Below, piece after piece: positions 50,101-62,114 of a stretch of DNA of 64,000 nucleotides. This DNA comes from Alisma plantago-aquatica (taxonomy: Eukaryota > Streptophyta > Magnoliopsida > Alismatales > Alismataceae), in the NCBI GenBank assembly GCA_963693085.1, contig OY856413.1, forward strand, positions 748,076,556 to 748,140,555. The letters run 5' to 3'. The first letter of the stretch is position 1. Each line of letters starts with the position of its first letter. The position numbers were made by a program, and so were the translations under genes. The notes below the pieces were generated by a model that was not told the origin of the DNA, did no database searches, and saw only the letters and a list, made by a program, of their open reading frames with translations.

Positions 50101-50928
50101 TGAATTTTGGTTTTCTTACCATGCTGAGAAATATCTATTCATGACCTTGGATACAAACCATGTCAGAAAGGTGTTTCGACTAGTGAGTTCACCACCAAGA
50201 AGTCCTTCCACCCTGCTTCCTCTACCACTCCCAGTGATTCACACATATCCTATCTCACTCAGGCCCCTCCAACACATCCTATATAATATCGAGCCTCATT
50301 TTTGGTGTCAAATGAAGCCCTCATGGGATATATGATACACCAATAGGTGTATAACCTTTAGGTTCAGGACCACATCTACCAAGACTTAGTTCAAATTATG
50401 TCACACATGAACCTGTCCTATAGCCATCCCTACCCCACGTACCAGCCCTACCCAAGTGCTGACTATGCTTCTTATGCATATAGTCAGTTCTACTCAACCA
50501 CTCCACCTACTACTTCTGATTTATCTCCTGCTTTTGATGGTGGACCTATCCTCATTTCCTTTTAGCCTATTGTCCCTCAGCTGCTTGCTTTGCCTTCTGG
50601 CCCTGCTTCCACTCTTTTTACCAACTTTGATGGGACTTCTATTCCCAACTTTGAGCAAACTAAGGCTTTGAAAGAGTGTGTCATCTTGTAGGAAGAGAAA
50701 AATTGTCATTGGCTTAGTCCTCAGTCCTTTGTTCTTTCAGGTGATGAGGAAATTGCTAATGAGGAAGCTTATGATGATGATGTTGAGGATGTTGATGGTT
50801 CTGATGATGGTGTTGGTGTTGAGGCTAAACCTACTGCCAAAGATGTTCCCTCTGACGAAGATGAGGAATACTAGCTAGAGGAAGATGAAGAGGATTCCCT
50901 AGTTAACATAGATGACCTAGATGTTTAG
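47183..50928 (+). pseudogene. Retroelement ORF of the 'putative plant transposon protein' type, split by LTR I
   Basis: The N-terminal part, 47183-47743, starts MASNCRKQTEPARV and has VSFDGTSFIFTKVMNRY and, further on, KVIHKFYANL. The C-terminal part from 49850 has WNHLIALLVNYNIHPKKNQ, DIAENDVVIMFCLLNNVRV and SHYILHRM, then a Pro/Thr/Ser-rich stretch and a strongly acidic tail (DDDVEDVDGSDD) to a stop near 50928. This order (short basic start, FYANL region, helix-rich core, low-complexity tail) fits plant retroelement proteins annotated as Transposase_32 or putative plant transposon protein; the exact family needs a profile search. Stops and frameshifts occur in both parts. The function of such proteins is not known to me. 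Confidence 0.5.
47744..49849 (+). mobile_element. Solo LTR I of the copia D branch
   Basis: It starts TGTTGGTATGG and ends near CCCTACA, about 2.1 kb, plus orientation. The first 150 bp match the D LTR read in sense (CCAATCATATGATGATTGACATGGCAT, seen here in pieces). It lacks any internal region or partner LTR. The flanks GATGT and GAAAT are not a clean target duplication, so age or a wrong end is possible. It interrupts the ORF at 47183-50928. Its TATA site has decayed to CTATAATTAG (about 49290). Confidence 0.7.
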
Positions 50929-51591
50929 TTCTTGGTCTATAGTGTGCTTATCTAGATATATTTCTATACACTTTTTATACATTGAAGATTTGGGCACTAT
51001 AACTGAGGCTTACTATTTTTCATATCTCACCATTTTCTTTGGTGCTTTGTAGTTTTCATCATGATAGGACATATCTAGTGTTGTAATATGATCTTTTTTA
51101 GCTTAACTCTATGGTTGGTTATATTCTATGAGTTCTTGGTATCTACTTTGATATTTTGATTATGTCTCTAGTATGCTTGTTCTCTATGGATTGTTGGTTG
51201 GTACTTGCTTTGGTGGTTTCTTGTGTAGTTTGTGCTAATGGATTAGACTTGTTTTTTATCTCTTCAACCCCCCTACCCTTTTGAAATGACAAAGGGGGAG
51301 AGAAAATTTGAGCTCATGTACTAAAGGTACCATAGGGGAGATTTTGAGCTCAAGTACATATTGAATTGTGATCCTTTTCTAGTTGATTATTTGTTATATC
51401 ATGTGACTATGTCAAATGACTCAATATATATATATGTATATATATCGGAATCAGGTAAATATATTTCGAAATCCTTCTAAAAATATAGGAGGTCAAAGGT
51501 TTCATGTAGGCCCAACACCATACATCCAGAAAATAGAACAAAAACTCACTCTTCTAACTAACGTGCAACTTACATTTAGCACATTTATAGA
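50929..51591 (+). other. Retroelement 3' region with polypurine-like tract
   Basis: T-rich spacer after the split ORF, then GACAAAGGGGGAGAGAAAA at about 51288-51306 and a second GGGGAGATTTTGAG at about 51335. Tracts of this type precede the 3' LTR in plant LTR elements. No LTR could be delimited before LINE J begins. Confidence 0.35.
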
Positions 51592-53149
51592 TTTTTTATA
51601 GCAATACTCTTTACATTAGTGGTTTATCTTCTGTGTTTACGTACATTCCTTTCCTCCCAAATGTAGTATCATAGAGCGGCAAATAGGATCCTCTTTTTGT
51701 TGCTTTGGCCGCAGCTTGCCAGCATGCTTCTTGGTTCCTCTTTCAGTTATAGATGCAATCTGAAATCTTCACATAATATCTTCCAAAAATCTTTTGTGAA
51801 TTTGCAGCCACCAATAAGGTGATTATGGGACTCATTCTCCTTCTTGCATAGTAAGAAAACAACATCAACTTCATGATTCCATCCATGTATTTTATCCAGA
51901 GTAGCAAGAGCATTATGCAGAATTTTATAAACACACATGCTCCATTTTGGTACATGTGTTCCATCCCACCATATGCTTGTCTTTTGTAGCTCTTGATCTT
52001 GTAACATCCCAAAGGTCAGTCTTCATGTCTTTAAGTCTCCATCCACACCCCATATGAGGATCAAAGAGATGTCTAACTTGTTGCCACATCTCTGTCATAA
52101 CATTGATAGTGCGTGAATAATATTTTTTTGTTTGTGGTATAAAATCAAGACCTCTTGGATATCTTTCTCTCATCCATTTCCCCAAGTAGAGGTACCCTCC
52201 TGATAGATAATGATTCTTCTTATCTTCCCCCATATTTCTATAATTCTCATTGATTTCAAATTTAGTCCTCCTTCATATTTGGGAAGAGCCACATGTGCAT
52301 ATCTCATTGGGTGGTACCCAATTGCCGAAAGAAAATTTTCCATCTTTATCTCCATTCTATCCAGAACTGGACATGGAATCTCCCCTTTATGCACCCAAAA
52401 TGTGAGAAGTCCCTCTACAAAGGCCTTTAGAAGCATATCTCTCCCTGCCATGGATGTTTTCTGGGTTAGCCATTTGCTAATCATCTCCTCTCATCTTTCC
52501 ATGTAATCATCAAAGTCTTTGACTAGTAGGTTGCCTTCATCTAACAGGAAACTAAGGTACTTAGTAGGAAATTTCCCCATATCCACTCCCATGACATCCT
52601 TTAATATTTCCTCTATCTGGTAGCAATTTGGACAGAAAGAGGTGGGTCTTATTTGCATTTATGCACAACCTTGTCGTCTTATCAAAATCCTCAAACAGAA
52701 GTTATAGATTTGTCAAGGTATTTTGTTTTGCTTCAACAAAGACATGCACATCATCTACAATGGTCAAGTGTGTCATCACTTTGGTTCCATACACTGTATA
52801 TGGCTTGATCTCCTTTTTCCTTCCACGTCCAACATCTTTTGTGTGAATTAATCCATAATAAGAACAAAGAGAAGAGGGGATAGAGGGTCACCTTGACGTA
52901 GTCCATTTCCACCTTTAAACATACCTACCGAAGTGACATTGACCAGTATGGAAAAGCTTGTTGTTTCCACACACTGTTTCATCCACCCAATCCGCTATTC
53001 ATTGAAGCCCATCTACTCGATGACCCACAAAAGTTTATCCCATCTAACTCTGTCATAAGCTTTGGACACATCCAATTTAAAGAAAGCCCTCCTGCTGCCT
53101 CTCATCACATTATAGTCATGTCCCCTGCTTCCAGAAAGAACATCCATGG
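51592..53149 (-). pseudogene. LINE J, 3' half: reverse transcriptase and zf-RVT relic
   Basis: Read from 53149 leftwards: a segment resembling the start of RT block 3, FFKLDVSKAYDRV (the first RT Asp), GLRQGDPLSPLLF (intact Gln, about 52890), VDDVHVF in place of FADD (about 52750), SMAGRDMLLKAF, CKKENESHNHLIGGC as zf-RVT and YYIWEERN at the end (about 51690). Stops and frameshifts break it. A short T-run at about 51592-51597 may be the remains of the poly(A) tail. The two RT Asp residues of the VDD box are still present. It belongs to a different LINE lineage from the copy at 24731-30867. Confidence 0.75.
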
Positions 53150-53292
53150 CATACATACATACATACATACATACATACATACATACATGCATATCGGAAT
53201 CCGCCATGGGTTATGGGAGAGGGAGAGAGAAATCTTTTTCTCTTAATCCCATACATACATGCATACATACATACATTATATACATATATATA
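53150..53292. repeat. Two CATA microsatellites at the LINE J junction
   Basis: (CATA)n at 53150-53189 and again at 53251-53290, separated by about 60 bp. They lie exactly between the minus-strand and the plus-strand halves of LINE J. Confidence 0.9.
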
Positions 53293-53870
53293 TGTTAGTC
53301 GCTCGCTTGAGTGACGATGCCAGGGTTATTGTCAAGATCCTCACTGAGGACAAAGAGCATGAAGTGGTTTGATTGAATGTTGGTGGCAAGGAGCCGATCC
53401 CTGTCAGGATAAGCTATGACTTTGTACCTCCTAGATGCTCCTCTTGTTGTGCCTTTGGCCACAGTGAGGGTCATTACCGGATAGAATCCCAGGCGGGGTC
53501 GGCAAAGCAAACTTGGCGTGCAAAGCAGACTGCCAAGGAGAACCAGGTGATGAGTAAGGAAGGTGGGACTACTGCAGCCAATGTAACTGGTCAGTGCTCA
53601 CATAGTGTTGAACAACAGACAAATGATTGCGAGGTGGATTAGGATGGTCTCAACTGGGATAGGAGTGGAAGTAAGGAAACTACAGCAACTACATCAGGAG
53701 ATGCGGGTGACGGCTTCACTTTTGCATCAAGGAGGAGTGGGTCTAGCAGGGCGGGCATCCCAACTTAGGGCATGGGGTCGATCCTCGACAACTCAAACAT
53801 GTTTGACACTCTCTCAGACTCGAACAAAGAAGAAGGTGAAATAGTGAAAGAAAAAGGAATGAAGAAGAAG
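53293..53870 (+). pseudogene. LINE J ORF1 fragment with zinc knuckle
   Basis: The first readable part, LNVGGKEPIPVRISYDFVPP, is followed by CSSCCAFGHSEGHY, the CX2CX4H start of a plant LINE ORF1 zinc knuckle in which the last Cys is replaced. The DUF4283 domain that should precede it is missing, so the fragment starts inside ORF1. The rest is frameshifted. It is followed by ORF2 at 53923. Confidence 0.65.
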
Positions 53871-53922
53871 GATAACATGAATGATCCTAGCAGGAGAACA
53901 AGATCATCCAAGAACCCTTGAT

Positions 53923-55220
53923 ATGTCCATCCTTCTTTGGAATATTAATGGAGAAGGTGACAGGAATAAAAAGAATTAGATTAGGGAGTGCGTCGCTATC
54001 AGGGGACACTCGCTAGTTGCTTTGGTGGAAACAAAAATAAAGATGTAGAATAGAAATAGCATTAAGTACCTCTTTCCATAGGGATGGGATCACGTTTCTA
54101 ATGTGGAATGTGGTGATGTTGCTAGAGTTTGTGTGACGTGGAAGCCCACAGTTTGGCAGGTGACAGTGATACAATTATCAGATCAGCATGTCACAATAGA
54201 TTGTAGGAACAATGGTGGACTACAAATGTGGATGACATCAGTGTACGGGAAAAATGATAGCAGAGCTAGAATGGAACTATGAAGAGACCTGATTTCCATC
54301 TCCACGCAGGTTAAAGATCCTTGGTTGGTGATAGGTGAATTCAATACAGTCATACTACAGGTGGAAAAGAAGGGAAAAAGACTTGCGGCTATGACAAAGG
54401 TGATGCTTTCAATCAGGCTATTGATAGTTTAGGTCTGTTCGAACTACCCATGGTAGGTGGAGATATGTTCACGTGGAACAATGAAAGTTCCCCGAAGCAC
54501 AGGATAGCGAGAAAGATAGATAGAGCCTTAGTGAATGATGAATGGCTAAAAATCCTCCCTAATACCTAGGTGAAAGAAGGAGGGTCTGAGTTGAGTGACC
54601 ATGCACCAATTTTAGTCCAAATCACAGAGAAAAAGCAGAAAAGAAGACCTTTCAGGTTTTTAAACTATTGGGCGGACTGGAAAGGATTTGAGGATATAGT
54701 AAAGCAAAGCTGGGGATCCCATGTGGCAGGAAATCTTATGTACATGTTTGCTAGGAAACTGATGAATACTAAGAGTTCTATGAAGTAGTGGGCCAAAGAG
54801 GAGGTCAATATCCCAAACTTGCTAAAAGAAACTAAAAGAGAGTGCAAAGAAGTCATAGAAAGACTATTGTCTAATCCATTGAACCATGAGCTGATTGAAA
54901 AAGACAAGGAGCTGAAAAAGATGCTTGAGGACTTGAAAAAGGCAGAAGAAAACTTTTACTGGTAGAGAAGCAAGGAGAAATGGATAGAGGATGGATACTG
55001 CAATACAAAGTTCTATCACACTGCAGTCAGAAGGAGAGAGGTAGGTAATATAATTTCTGAATTGATTAATGCAGAGGAAATAGTGGTCAACAAGCAACAT
55101 GACATGGAAGAGCAAGCCATAAAGTTCTATACTTCTCTATACAACCAAAACTTTCCCAATGACATAGCTGAAGAGGAGGATGTTGAATGGAAGTTCAAAC
55201 TCACTAGCACACACAATAAC
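53923..55220 (+). pseudogene. LINE J ORF2, 5' half: endonuclease and start of RT
   Basis: It starts MSILLWNINGEGD (endonuclease Asn), then LVETK (Glu), SVYGKN, GEFNTV (family GDFN, Asp to Glu) and LSDHAPILV (His), followed by the linker and EKWIEDGYCNTKFYH before RT. It ends in FYTSLYNQ and about twenty further codons, where copia element A begins at 55221. Several stops and frameshifts. It belongs with the minus-strand half at 51592-53149; about 130 codons between the halves are missing from the window. Confidence 0.75.
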
Positions 55221-57465
55221 TGTTGGGTTATTGGGGAGGCAGAGAAGGAAACGGAAACAAAAAAATGTCTCCTCCCCAAACCCAGAACAAGGAAATGCGT
55301 CAACATCTATACAATAGGAAAGGATGGTTTGTGGAATCATACCTTGTCCCGAGGCTTGCTCGGTGATAGTACCTCACGGCTTGCGCAGTCTTCACCTCCG
55401 GTCTTGGACGGTGTCTGTGCAGCTCCTGGTCGCACTGGGACTAACGACTCCTGGTCTCATCGGGACTGTCAGGATTAATAGTTGTCCTCTGAGCGGCAGA
55501 ATTCTCCCGCCTCTGAAGTAGTCCACACGAACCACCTGGAACTCAAATCTCCTTGTCTCACAAGGAATTGGAAGGAGTCGCACCCTCATATTAGCGTACT
55601 AGTCACTGACACACTCTCCTGCCACCAGTCGCTTTCTATAGTTGTCTTTCCCTTGTTGTGCCTACCTTATCAGGTAGCACTTGCTCGGGCTCTCCCGGGT
55701 ACCAAAACCAGAGAGAACGACAACTTTACAGAGCAACTGGTTGCACTGAGTTGTACTTTGAGAAGCCCCCAATACCCCTATATATAGGAGGGTCATGGGA
55801 CAGGGTTCTCTATCCCGAGCAATATGGGACTAAAGCAGGAGTAGAAGGGTTTGAGATTTTCCTCAAAAACAACCAACTCGCAACCTGAACCGATCGTTTC
55901 ATTTCTGAAACGGTCGGTTGGGGACCTGAGCCGGTCGGTTGACACCTCAACCGATCGGTTGGGACCCATGAAATGATCGGTTCACTTCTGAATCGGTCAG
56001 TTCGTGGTCCTGATCAGTTCCCGATTGACTTTTCCTCTTTTGTTTCTAATTGGTATCAAATACCAATCCTTGTTCCAATCAAATTGGGCAAGTGAAATGA
56101 AAGGAAATTTCCCACCAATCCTACTTTCCCAACTTGCTCGGTTGGACCAGTTGAACCGATCATTTCAACACTTGAAGTGATTGTTTCACCCTATCCATCA
56201 GCCGATCGACTCACCATCTGAGCCGATCGGTTCACCAAGCTCAGCCTATCGGTTCATCACATAAGCTGATCAGTTGGGAGTGCAGATTGTGCAGAATCAA
56301 TCAATTGCAGTTTCAATCAATCTGATACTCCAATCAATGTGTCCAACACCTTGAACATTATGACATTGAGCTATCAATTAATTGAGTGTTTAATTAAACT
56401 ACTAAACTCCTTTAGTAATCAATCTAAACATTGTTTGTGGACAAAACTCCTCTTCCAGGTTAAATCCTATGTGTGTGACCGTGCAAGTCCATTTCACGTT
56501 GGCAGTGAAAGTCCATAACACTTATGACTTCACAAGCAAAGAGCGGTGCCTAGTCACACATCAGTGCTACCCAAGTGAAATAGAAAGTTGGAGAACAACT
56601 TTCAATCCTACAATCCGTGAATGGTGTTACAATGAATGTATAATTCCTTTGTCACTGATATCCCGAATGAACTTGAGGCATGGAACAGTCATCCTATCAA
56701 CATTCATTCACTTTCTTAATCTCAGAGTAGATTGGAAGAGATATGTTATGACATCAGTATCACATATTGATTCACACATGTGTGCACGCCTTTCTCAATC
56801 CTACTCATCAAGTGGCCATGGATATCAAACTCCCTTAGGAGGGACAAATCCCATATCCATCACTCACCCCTCAAAAGCCCCATGTGTCAAAGCCACCCAA
56901 TCATCACCTTTATAACAACCCATGTTTCAGGACTGCGTTTGATGATGTCAAAGTGTGCCCAACGACATGTGTTGAGTGTAGTGATTTTAGGTCAGAGAAT
57001 CACACTCACCACCATCACTGTGAATACTGACTGTGACTACCATGTCATGGTTCCATGTGTCAAACTCATGGTGGGTCTGTCCGGTACACTTGTTCTCAAA
57101 CAAGTACCTATGTGTTTGGTTTGATATCTCTATATTATGACTAATGAGATTATGTCATCAACCAACACCACAATCTAGTCTTGTGTGTCGTTGTTGTCTA
57201 TCTACCTTCCACAATGACATCTGACTAGGGACATAACAAGAATGTACAAACTCTTAGCATCCGTATGATCTCATTATTTAGGTCCTCAACCTGAAAGCAT
57301 ACGTCATTGAGTACAGTCATTCTCTAGACATTCAATCTATTCTATGACTATCTCATATGACTAAACTAGAAAGAATTGGAAGCTTGCCTTTGATGTTTAT
57401 CAAATCAATCTTAATGTATCCCACCAATCATCCCATGAATGGCTCTCATGGCATACATACCAACA
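55221..57465 (-). repeat. 3' LTR of element A
   Basis: 2245 bp, TGTTGGG to CCAACA, collinear with LTRs B and C. TATA box CTATATATAGG at 55778-55788. Palindrome clusters at about 55885-56015 and 56135-56280, with many CpG-to-TpG changes in the motifs. Confidence 0.92.
55778..55788 (-). promoter_or_regulatory. TATA box of the A 3' LTR
   Basis: CTATATATAGG at the conserved site between the palindrome array and the transcribed part of the LTR; also present at 62685-62695 in the other LTR. Confidence 0.6.
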
Positions 57466-57480
57466 GACTCCCACTTGCAC
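57466..57480 (-). other. Polypurine tract of element A
   Basis: GACTCCCACTTGCAC, minus-strand GTGCAAGTGGGAGTC, touching the LTR. Same tract as in B and D. Confidence 0.8.
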
Positions 57481-59831
57481 TGCGAGCCAATCACCCTTGA
57501 ATCATATTCATAGTGATCTTCAAACATGTTCCACGTGATACTGTGCTCTAGTGCAAACATAGTGAGTTATGGAAATACCTTGCCAAAGTCATTTTTAACT
57601 GCATGTCTCTCATCTCTTCATTGTACATCACACGTATGAAATGGAGTTGTCGTAATATGCGATCTAGTATTCCTTTGCTAACCTTTAGCCACATTGCATG
57701 ATCAAGGATTCCATACTTGTCATCAATGAGTGGAATATCTATAAGTTCATCTCATGAACTTCCAGATCCATATAGTATCCATTGATGTTCTCCAACACAT
57801 TGATACTCGACATTTCCTTTTAAATGGTTTTATTGGAACACTTCCAATTATCAACAAACTTTCACTTTTATATATCTTATATATAAGTTGCGATTAATTT
57901 TATGTCCTTTTTGGAAGTTCGCATCAATGTAACTCTTTACATTGAACTCTTCCTTATATCCATAGAACTAGTACTTCCCAAGTACTTAGCAAGTTCTCAT
58001 GGTATTCCAGTAATCCTTACTGGAAGTAGACAGACATCCACTCGTCATGTCCCACATACGAGTTATCAGGATGAGCACATGATATTGCCATGTCCTACAT
58101 ACAAGATGATGAATGCATTTTGTTCTTGGCATGCAAGATAATGGGATGATTACATACATGATAGATCCACATCTATTCTTAGTGTTCCCATTCTTCATAA
58201 GAATTAGACACTTGGCCTTGGGATACTAACTCCATGTGTCATGGACATGTTTTCTCCCACTGAATCTGTGCATACTGAACCCTTCAGTACAGATTGCCAA
58301 TGTATGTTTTCTCCTCTTTTAGGTCAAGAGGTTTTCGATAACTATTTCTATAGATCTCTATTCCTATCACATAGGAAACATCTCTATCTTCCTTAAATAT
58401 GATTTCCACTTTTGGATTTCCATTCTAGAACATTTCCATTTCACATCAACATGTGGAATGTGAACACGCTCCCACTAAATCACAAATCCCTTCTTTATCT
58501 TTGACATATCAGTCAAACCCTTTGACTATATCATCAAAGTAAAGATCCAATTCTGAGTTTCTTGTACTCAATCAATCAAATTGATTAGTCTATTGTAACT
58601 TATAGACTTCATTTGCATTAGTGGATTCATAAACCTTATAGGTTGTGTCACGTACACATCCTTGTTTTATTCCTCATAGGAATGTGGTTTTAGTATCCAT
58701 ATGCCAAATGTCTTAGTCATTAATTTGCAACAAGCATCATCCTTCTCTAAATGTTATCCATGTGTATTAACACTTAAGACTCATTTGCACTTATGGATTT
58801 CATCCAATGGGTGCTACCATCAAGGTCATACCTTATGGTTCACATGGATGTCATTTAGGATGTAATGGTCATAAACCATAACTCAAAATTTGGTTCCTCA
58901 TATTCATCTAGATAGTTGACTCATCACATGAACAAATCATCACATAGATAATTGAGGTGTATCTGTTAAGGATATAAGAACTCACAACCCTTGTGATTCT
59001 TAATTTCTTTTATTAGTGTGGGGTATTCTTTTATTAAGAAGAATTCAGTTATTTGATAATCATCCTCTAACTCCTTAGAGTATGACTCCTTGATTTAGAC
59101 ATCACCATGCCTTAATCATGAGTTCACTATGATACACTATCATAATCACTCATAAGGATCTCAAACATTTGGTCCAAGTATTTCATTCATTGATCGCATC
59201 AAGAATTAACACTTTACCAAATTTGTACTTCATTTATGATAATCTTGAACACTTCAAGATATTCATATTGGTATTTCTCTAAGCACCATTTGAAGTATTA
59301 GCATTTGTTCTAATAGGTATGTAAATACATCACATGTATTATACCTAATAGGATAATCATTCTCCCACTACCATTAGTGAAGATTGATTAATCATGTTCA
59401 AGATATTCATGTCTCTTACTGGTTCTCTAACCAAAAGAGTCTAGATTTATCCATCATATGGAAACTAGATATGAATTTCTCATGATTTATGCTAATTTGA
59501 TTGCTTGAGTCATCAATAACTTTAGGTGTCACTATCTTATGCATATCAAATACCACAAGATAAGCAAGGCATTGCCATAAAGATCATATCTTTGAGATCA
59601 ACTTTATTAATTGCCATCATTGTCATACAATATGCAAAAATAAAGTGTTTCTATCTATTGGCAAATATGAAATAGCAGTTCATAACTGTATTACATGCCT
59701 TTTAGGCTGAAAATAAACTAAAGTACTCCTATCTATGGCGGAAACACTTGCCCCATTTATTGAGTGCTTTACACTTTACATCTTGGTATCATATACCTCA
59801 AAAGTGTTACAAGTTTACTTTCATGACACCT
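57481..59831 (-). pseudogene. Copia pol relic of element A
   Basis: 2.35 kb with RT and RNase H traces in the same order as in B: MDTKTTFL followed by TGA (about 58690), SYVIGIEIYR (about 58385), a degraded block after it and RNase H-like pieces to 57600. The YVDD site reads His-Val-Asp-Val at 58442-58453, as in B. The region between gag and RT is too short for protease plus integrase. The shared lesions imply that the parent element was already defective. Confidence 0.65.
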
Positions 59832-60686
59832 TTAAGTAGAGACGTTTGTCGCCACCTTCTTCTTTTGTTCTTCCAAATAGAGAGGACAATTCCTTTTCCA
59901 ATGTCCTGGCTTTTGACAATGGTGGCAATTGCCTTTCTTGGTCACGCCTCCCTTGGCCTTGAGAGATGAAGATGACTTGGACTCCTGGCTAGCACCAAAA
60001 CCTTTCTTAGCTTTTCCCTTGCCCTTGCGCTTGGACTTGCCTTTCTTGCTCATGATCACCATCACAGACTTAGGCTTGTCCTTCTTCATCTGTGTCTCGG
60101 CTGTCCTCAACATGCCCAACAACTCTAACAGTGGCCTATCAAAGTTGTTCATGTTGTAGTTCATCACAAACTGTCTGTAGGATTCTGGCAACAATTGCAG
60201 TATCACGTCAGTAGACAACTCTTGGCTCAGTGGAAATCCCAGTCTTGTCAAGTTCTCCACATACCCAATCATCTTGAGTATGTGAGGACCAACTGGATCT
60301 CCTTCTGCCATCACGCACTTGAACAATGCCCTTGAGACATCATATCTCTCTTACCATGCTTGATCTTCATACATGTTCCTGAGATGCTGAATCATCTCAA
60401 TGACACCCATGTTCTCATGTTGTCTATGCAACGCATGGTTCATAGAGCACAACATCAAGCACTTTTCATCAATGGCATCATCAGAATGCTTCTTGTAAGC
60501 ATCCCTTTCTGCCTTTGGTGCATTAGGAGCAGGTTCCTCTGGAATTTGAGTATCCAGGACATAGAGCTTTCACTCTTGAGTGAGAACAATTCTTAATGTC
60601 CTATACCAGTCGTGGAAGTTTGTCTCATTTAGCCTGTCCTTTTCAAGGACCGATCGCAAAGAAAAGTGATTGTTTTTTGTTGTCAT
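59832..60686 (-). pseudogene. Copia gag of element A, best-kept copy, two stops
   Basis: A single frame of 285 codons from the ATG at 60686: MTTKNNHFSLRSVLEKDRLN, FHDWYRTLRIVL, KLYVLDTQIPEEPAPNAPKA, CLMLCSMNHALHRQHE, YDVSRALFKC, KMIGYVENLTRLGFPL and MNYNMNNFDRPLLELLGML. A Lys-rich stretch and an intact CCHC knuckle, CHHCQKPGHWKRNC, close it. This is a typical UBN2-type plant copia Gag. Only two stops break it: TGA at about codon 38 (CGA in the likely parent) and TAA at about codon 112 (CAA, compare the QERYDVS of D). The last 164 residues are open. Gag assembles the particle around element RNA, so its better state than pol fits selection on Gag or recent origin. Confidence 0.85.
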
Positions 60687-62114
60687 TTGTACTACAAAAG
60701 GAAATATGCAATTTTAGTCCAAAAACTCATTTTTGACTTATTTGATTGATTTGAAAAGTTGACAATATAATTAGGCCTTTAATTAATTATCGCTCCCACT
60801 ATTTTAGTTCAAATTGATAGCCCTCACCATCAATTCGGAAGATTGCAGCGTACAACCTTCTAGTGGGCAAAATCCTGAAATCCTCTAAGTCATGGACTAG
60901 CTTGGGTTGTCACCCACAACTTAGATCTCTCAGGTAGGCAACTCTTTCCAATTGCATCATATGAAACTCTTGATAAGATGTCATATGAAACTCCTTTCCA
61001 TGATCATCTCCATGCCTCAAGGTGCTAGATCCTATCTAGGTCACCTTGTTAAGTCTGACCCAAAGCCAACACGATGAATATGCACCCTGCTTGGGCAGAC
61101 CCACATATCCATCCTTCACGCTTCCACGAGATAGACGGTGCACCATGCTTGGGCGTGCCCACACTTGGTCGATCAAGCTTTTCATGTGTGTTGCATTTGG
61201 AAGGCATCTAAAACTTAATATTTAATGAGGGATTTGGTTTTTATATACATATACATATCCAATCACCACAATACATAGTATGTATCATATACATGCTATA
61301 TCCCACAGAAAACATGCAAAATGATAAAAGCGATGATTATGGTCATCCTAATGTGATTCCTCAAGCCAAGAGGAATCACAGTCATCTAGGTCTACATCAC
61401 ATGCAACCTGTACAAGATGAACTATGTGCTTTGCCTTTCTGGGTTTGATCAACTCATCACATGACTGATCGACTCGCCATCAGGTCGGTCGGCTCGGTGT
61501 CACCAGCCGATCGGTTGGCTCCTCCAACCGATCGGTTCGCCTGGTCATCGTGCATCTCATCTTGGCTGCCACCCGCTCATCTCACTCCTCTAACCGGTCA
61601 TCAACCGATCGGCTCACTCCTTGAACCGATCGTCTGGAACGTCAACCGATCAGTTCACGCCTTGAACCGATCGTCTCAGTTGTTGTCAAGATGTCCTCCA
61701 TTCTTTGACATAAAAAGAAATAAAATTCTATCCTATTTTACATTGTAAAAGGAGAAACTTCGAGTTACATTCGAGGGGAGCAAAGGTAGGAAAGAAATCT
61801 CAAATGATTTTGAGTTACATCAGGAACAGGAGAAGGAAGATCGGTGCGCAGACCGATATGCAAGCAACCACATATAACCATACATAGATAGGGTTTATTG
61901 GCCATAACCACACTATACATCCACCACAAAACTCATTTAAGGGTGACGCGTATCGAGTGCATTAATAATACATAGCATATATGTAAATTGGGATTTGTGG
62001 ATTTAGGATTGGACATGTATAAAGCCAATTTTATTTGCATCGTATGCAATAAGTAAAGTTGAAAAACCAAAATTGATCATATCGATAATCCTAAAGTATA
62101 GAGCAGTTGACGTG
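60687..62114 (-). other. Leader of element A with a second palindrome cluster
   Basis: 1.4 kb between primer-binding site and gag without coding sequence. At about 61440-61685 it carries about ten further copies of the CCGATCGG-type motif that also fills the LTR U3. A matching but degenerate cluster lies in the leader of D. Confidence 0.65.

Noticed and set aside
53150..53292. CATA tracts as a satellite or centromeric repeat
   Set aside because: Only about 40 bp each; simple microsatellites at a LINE joint.
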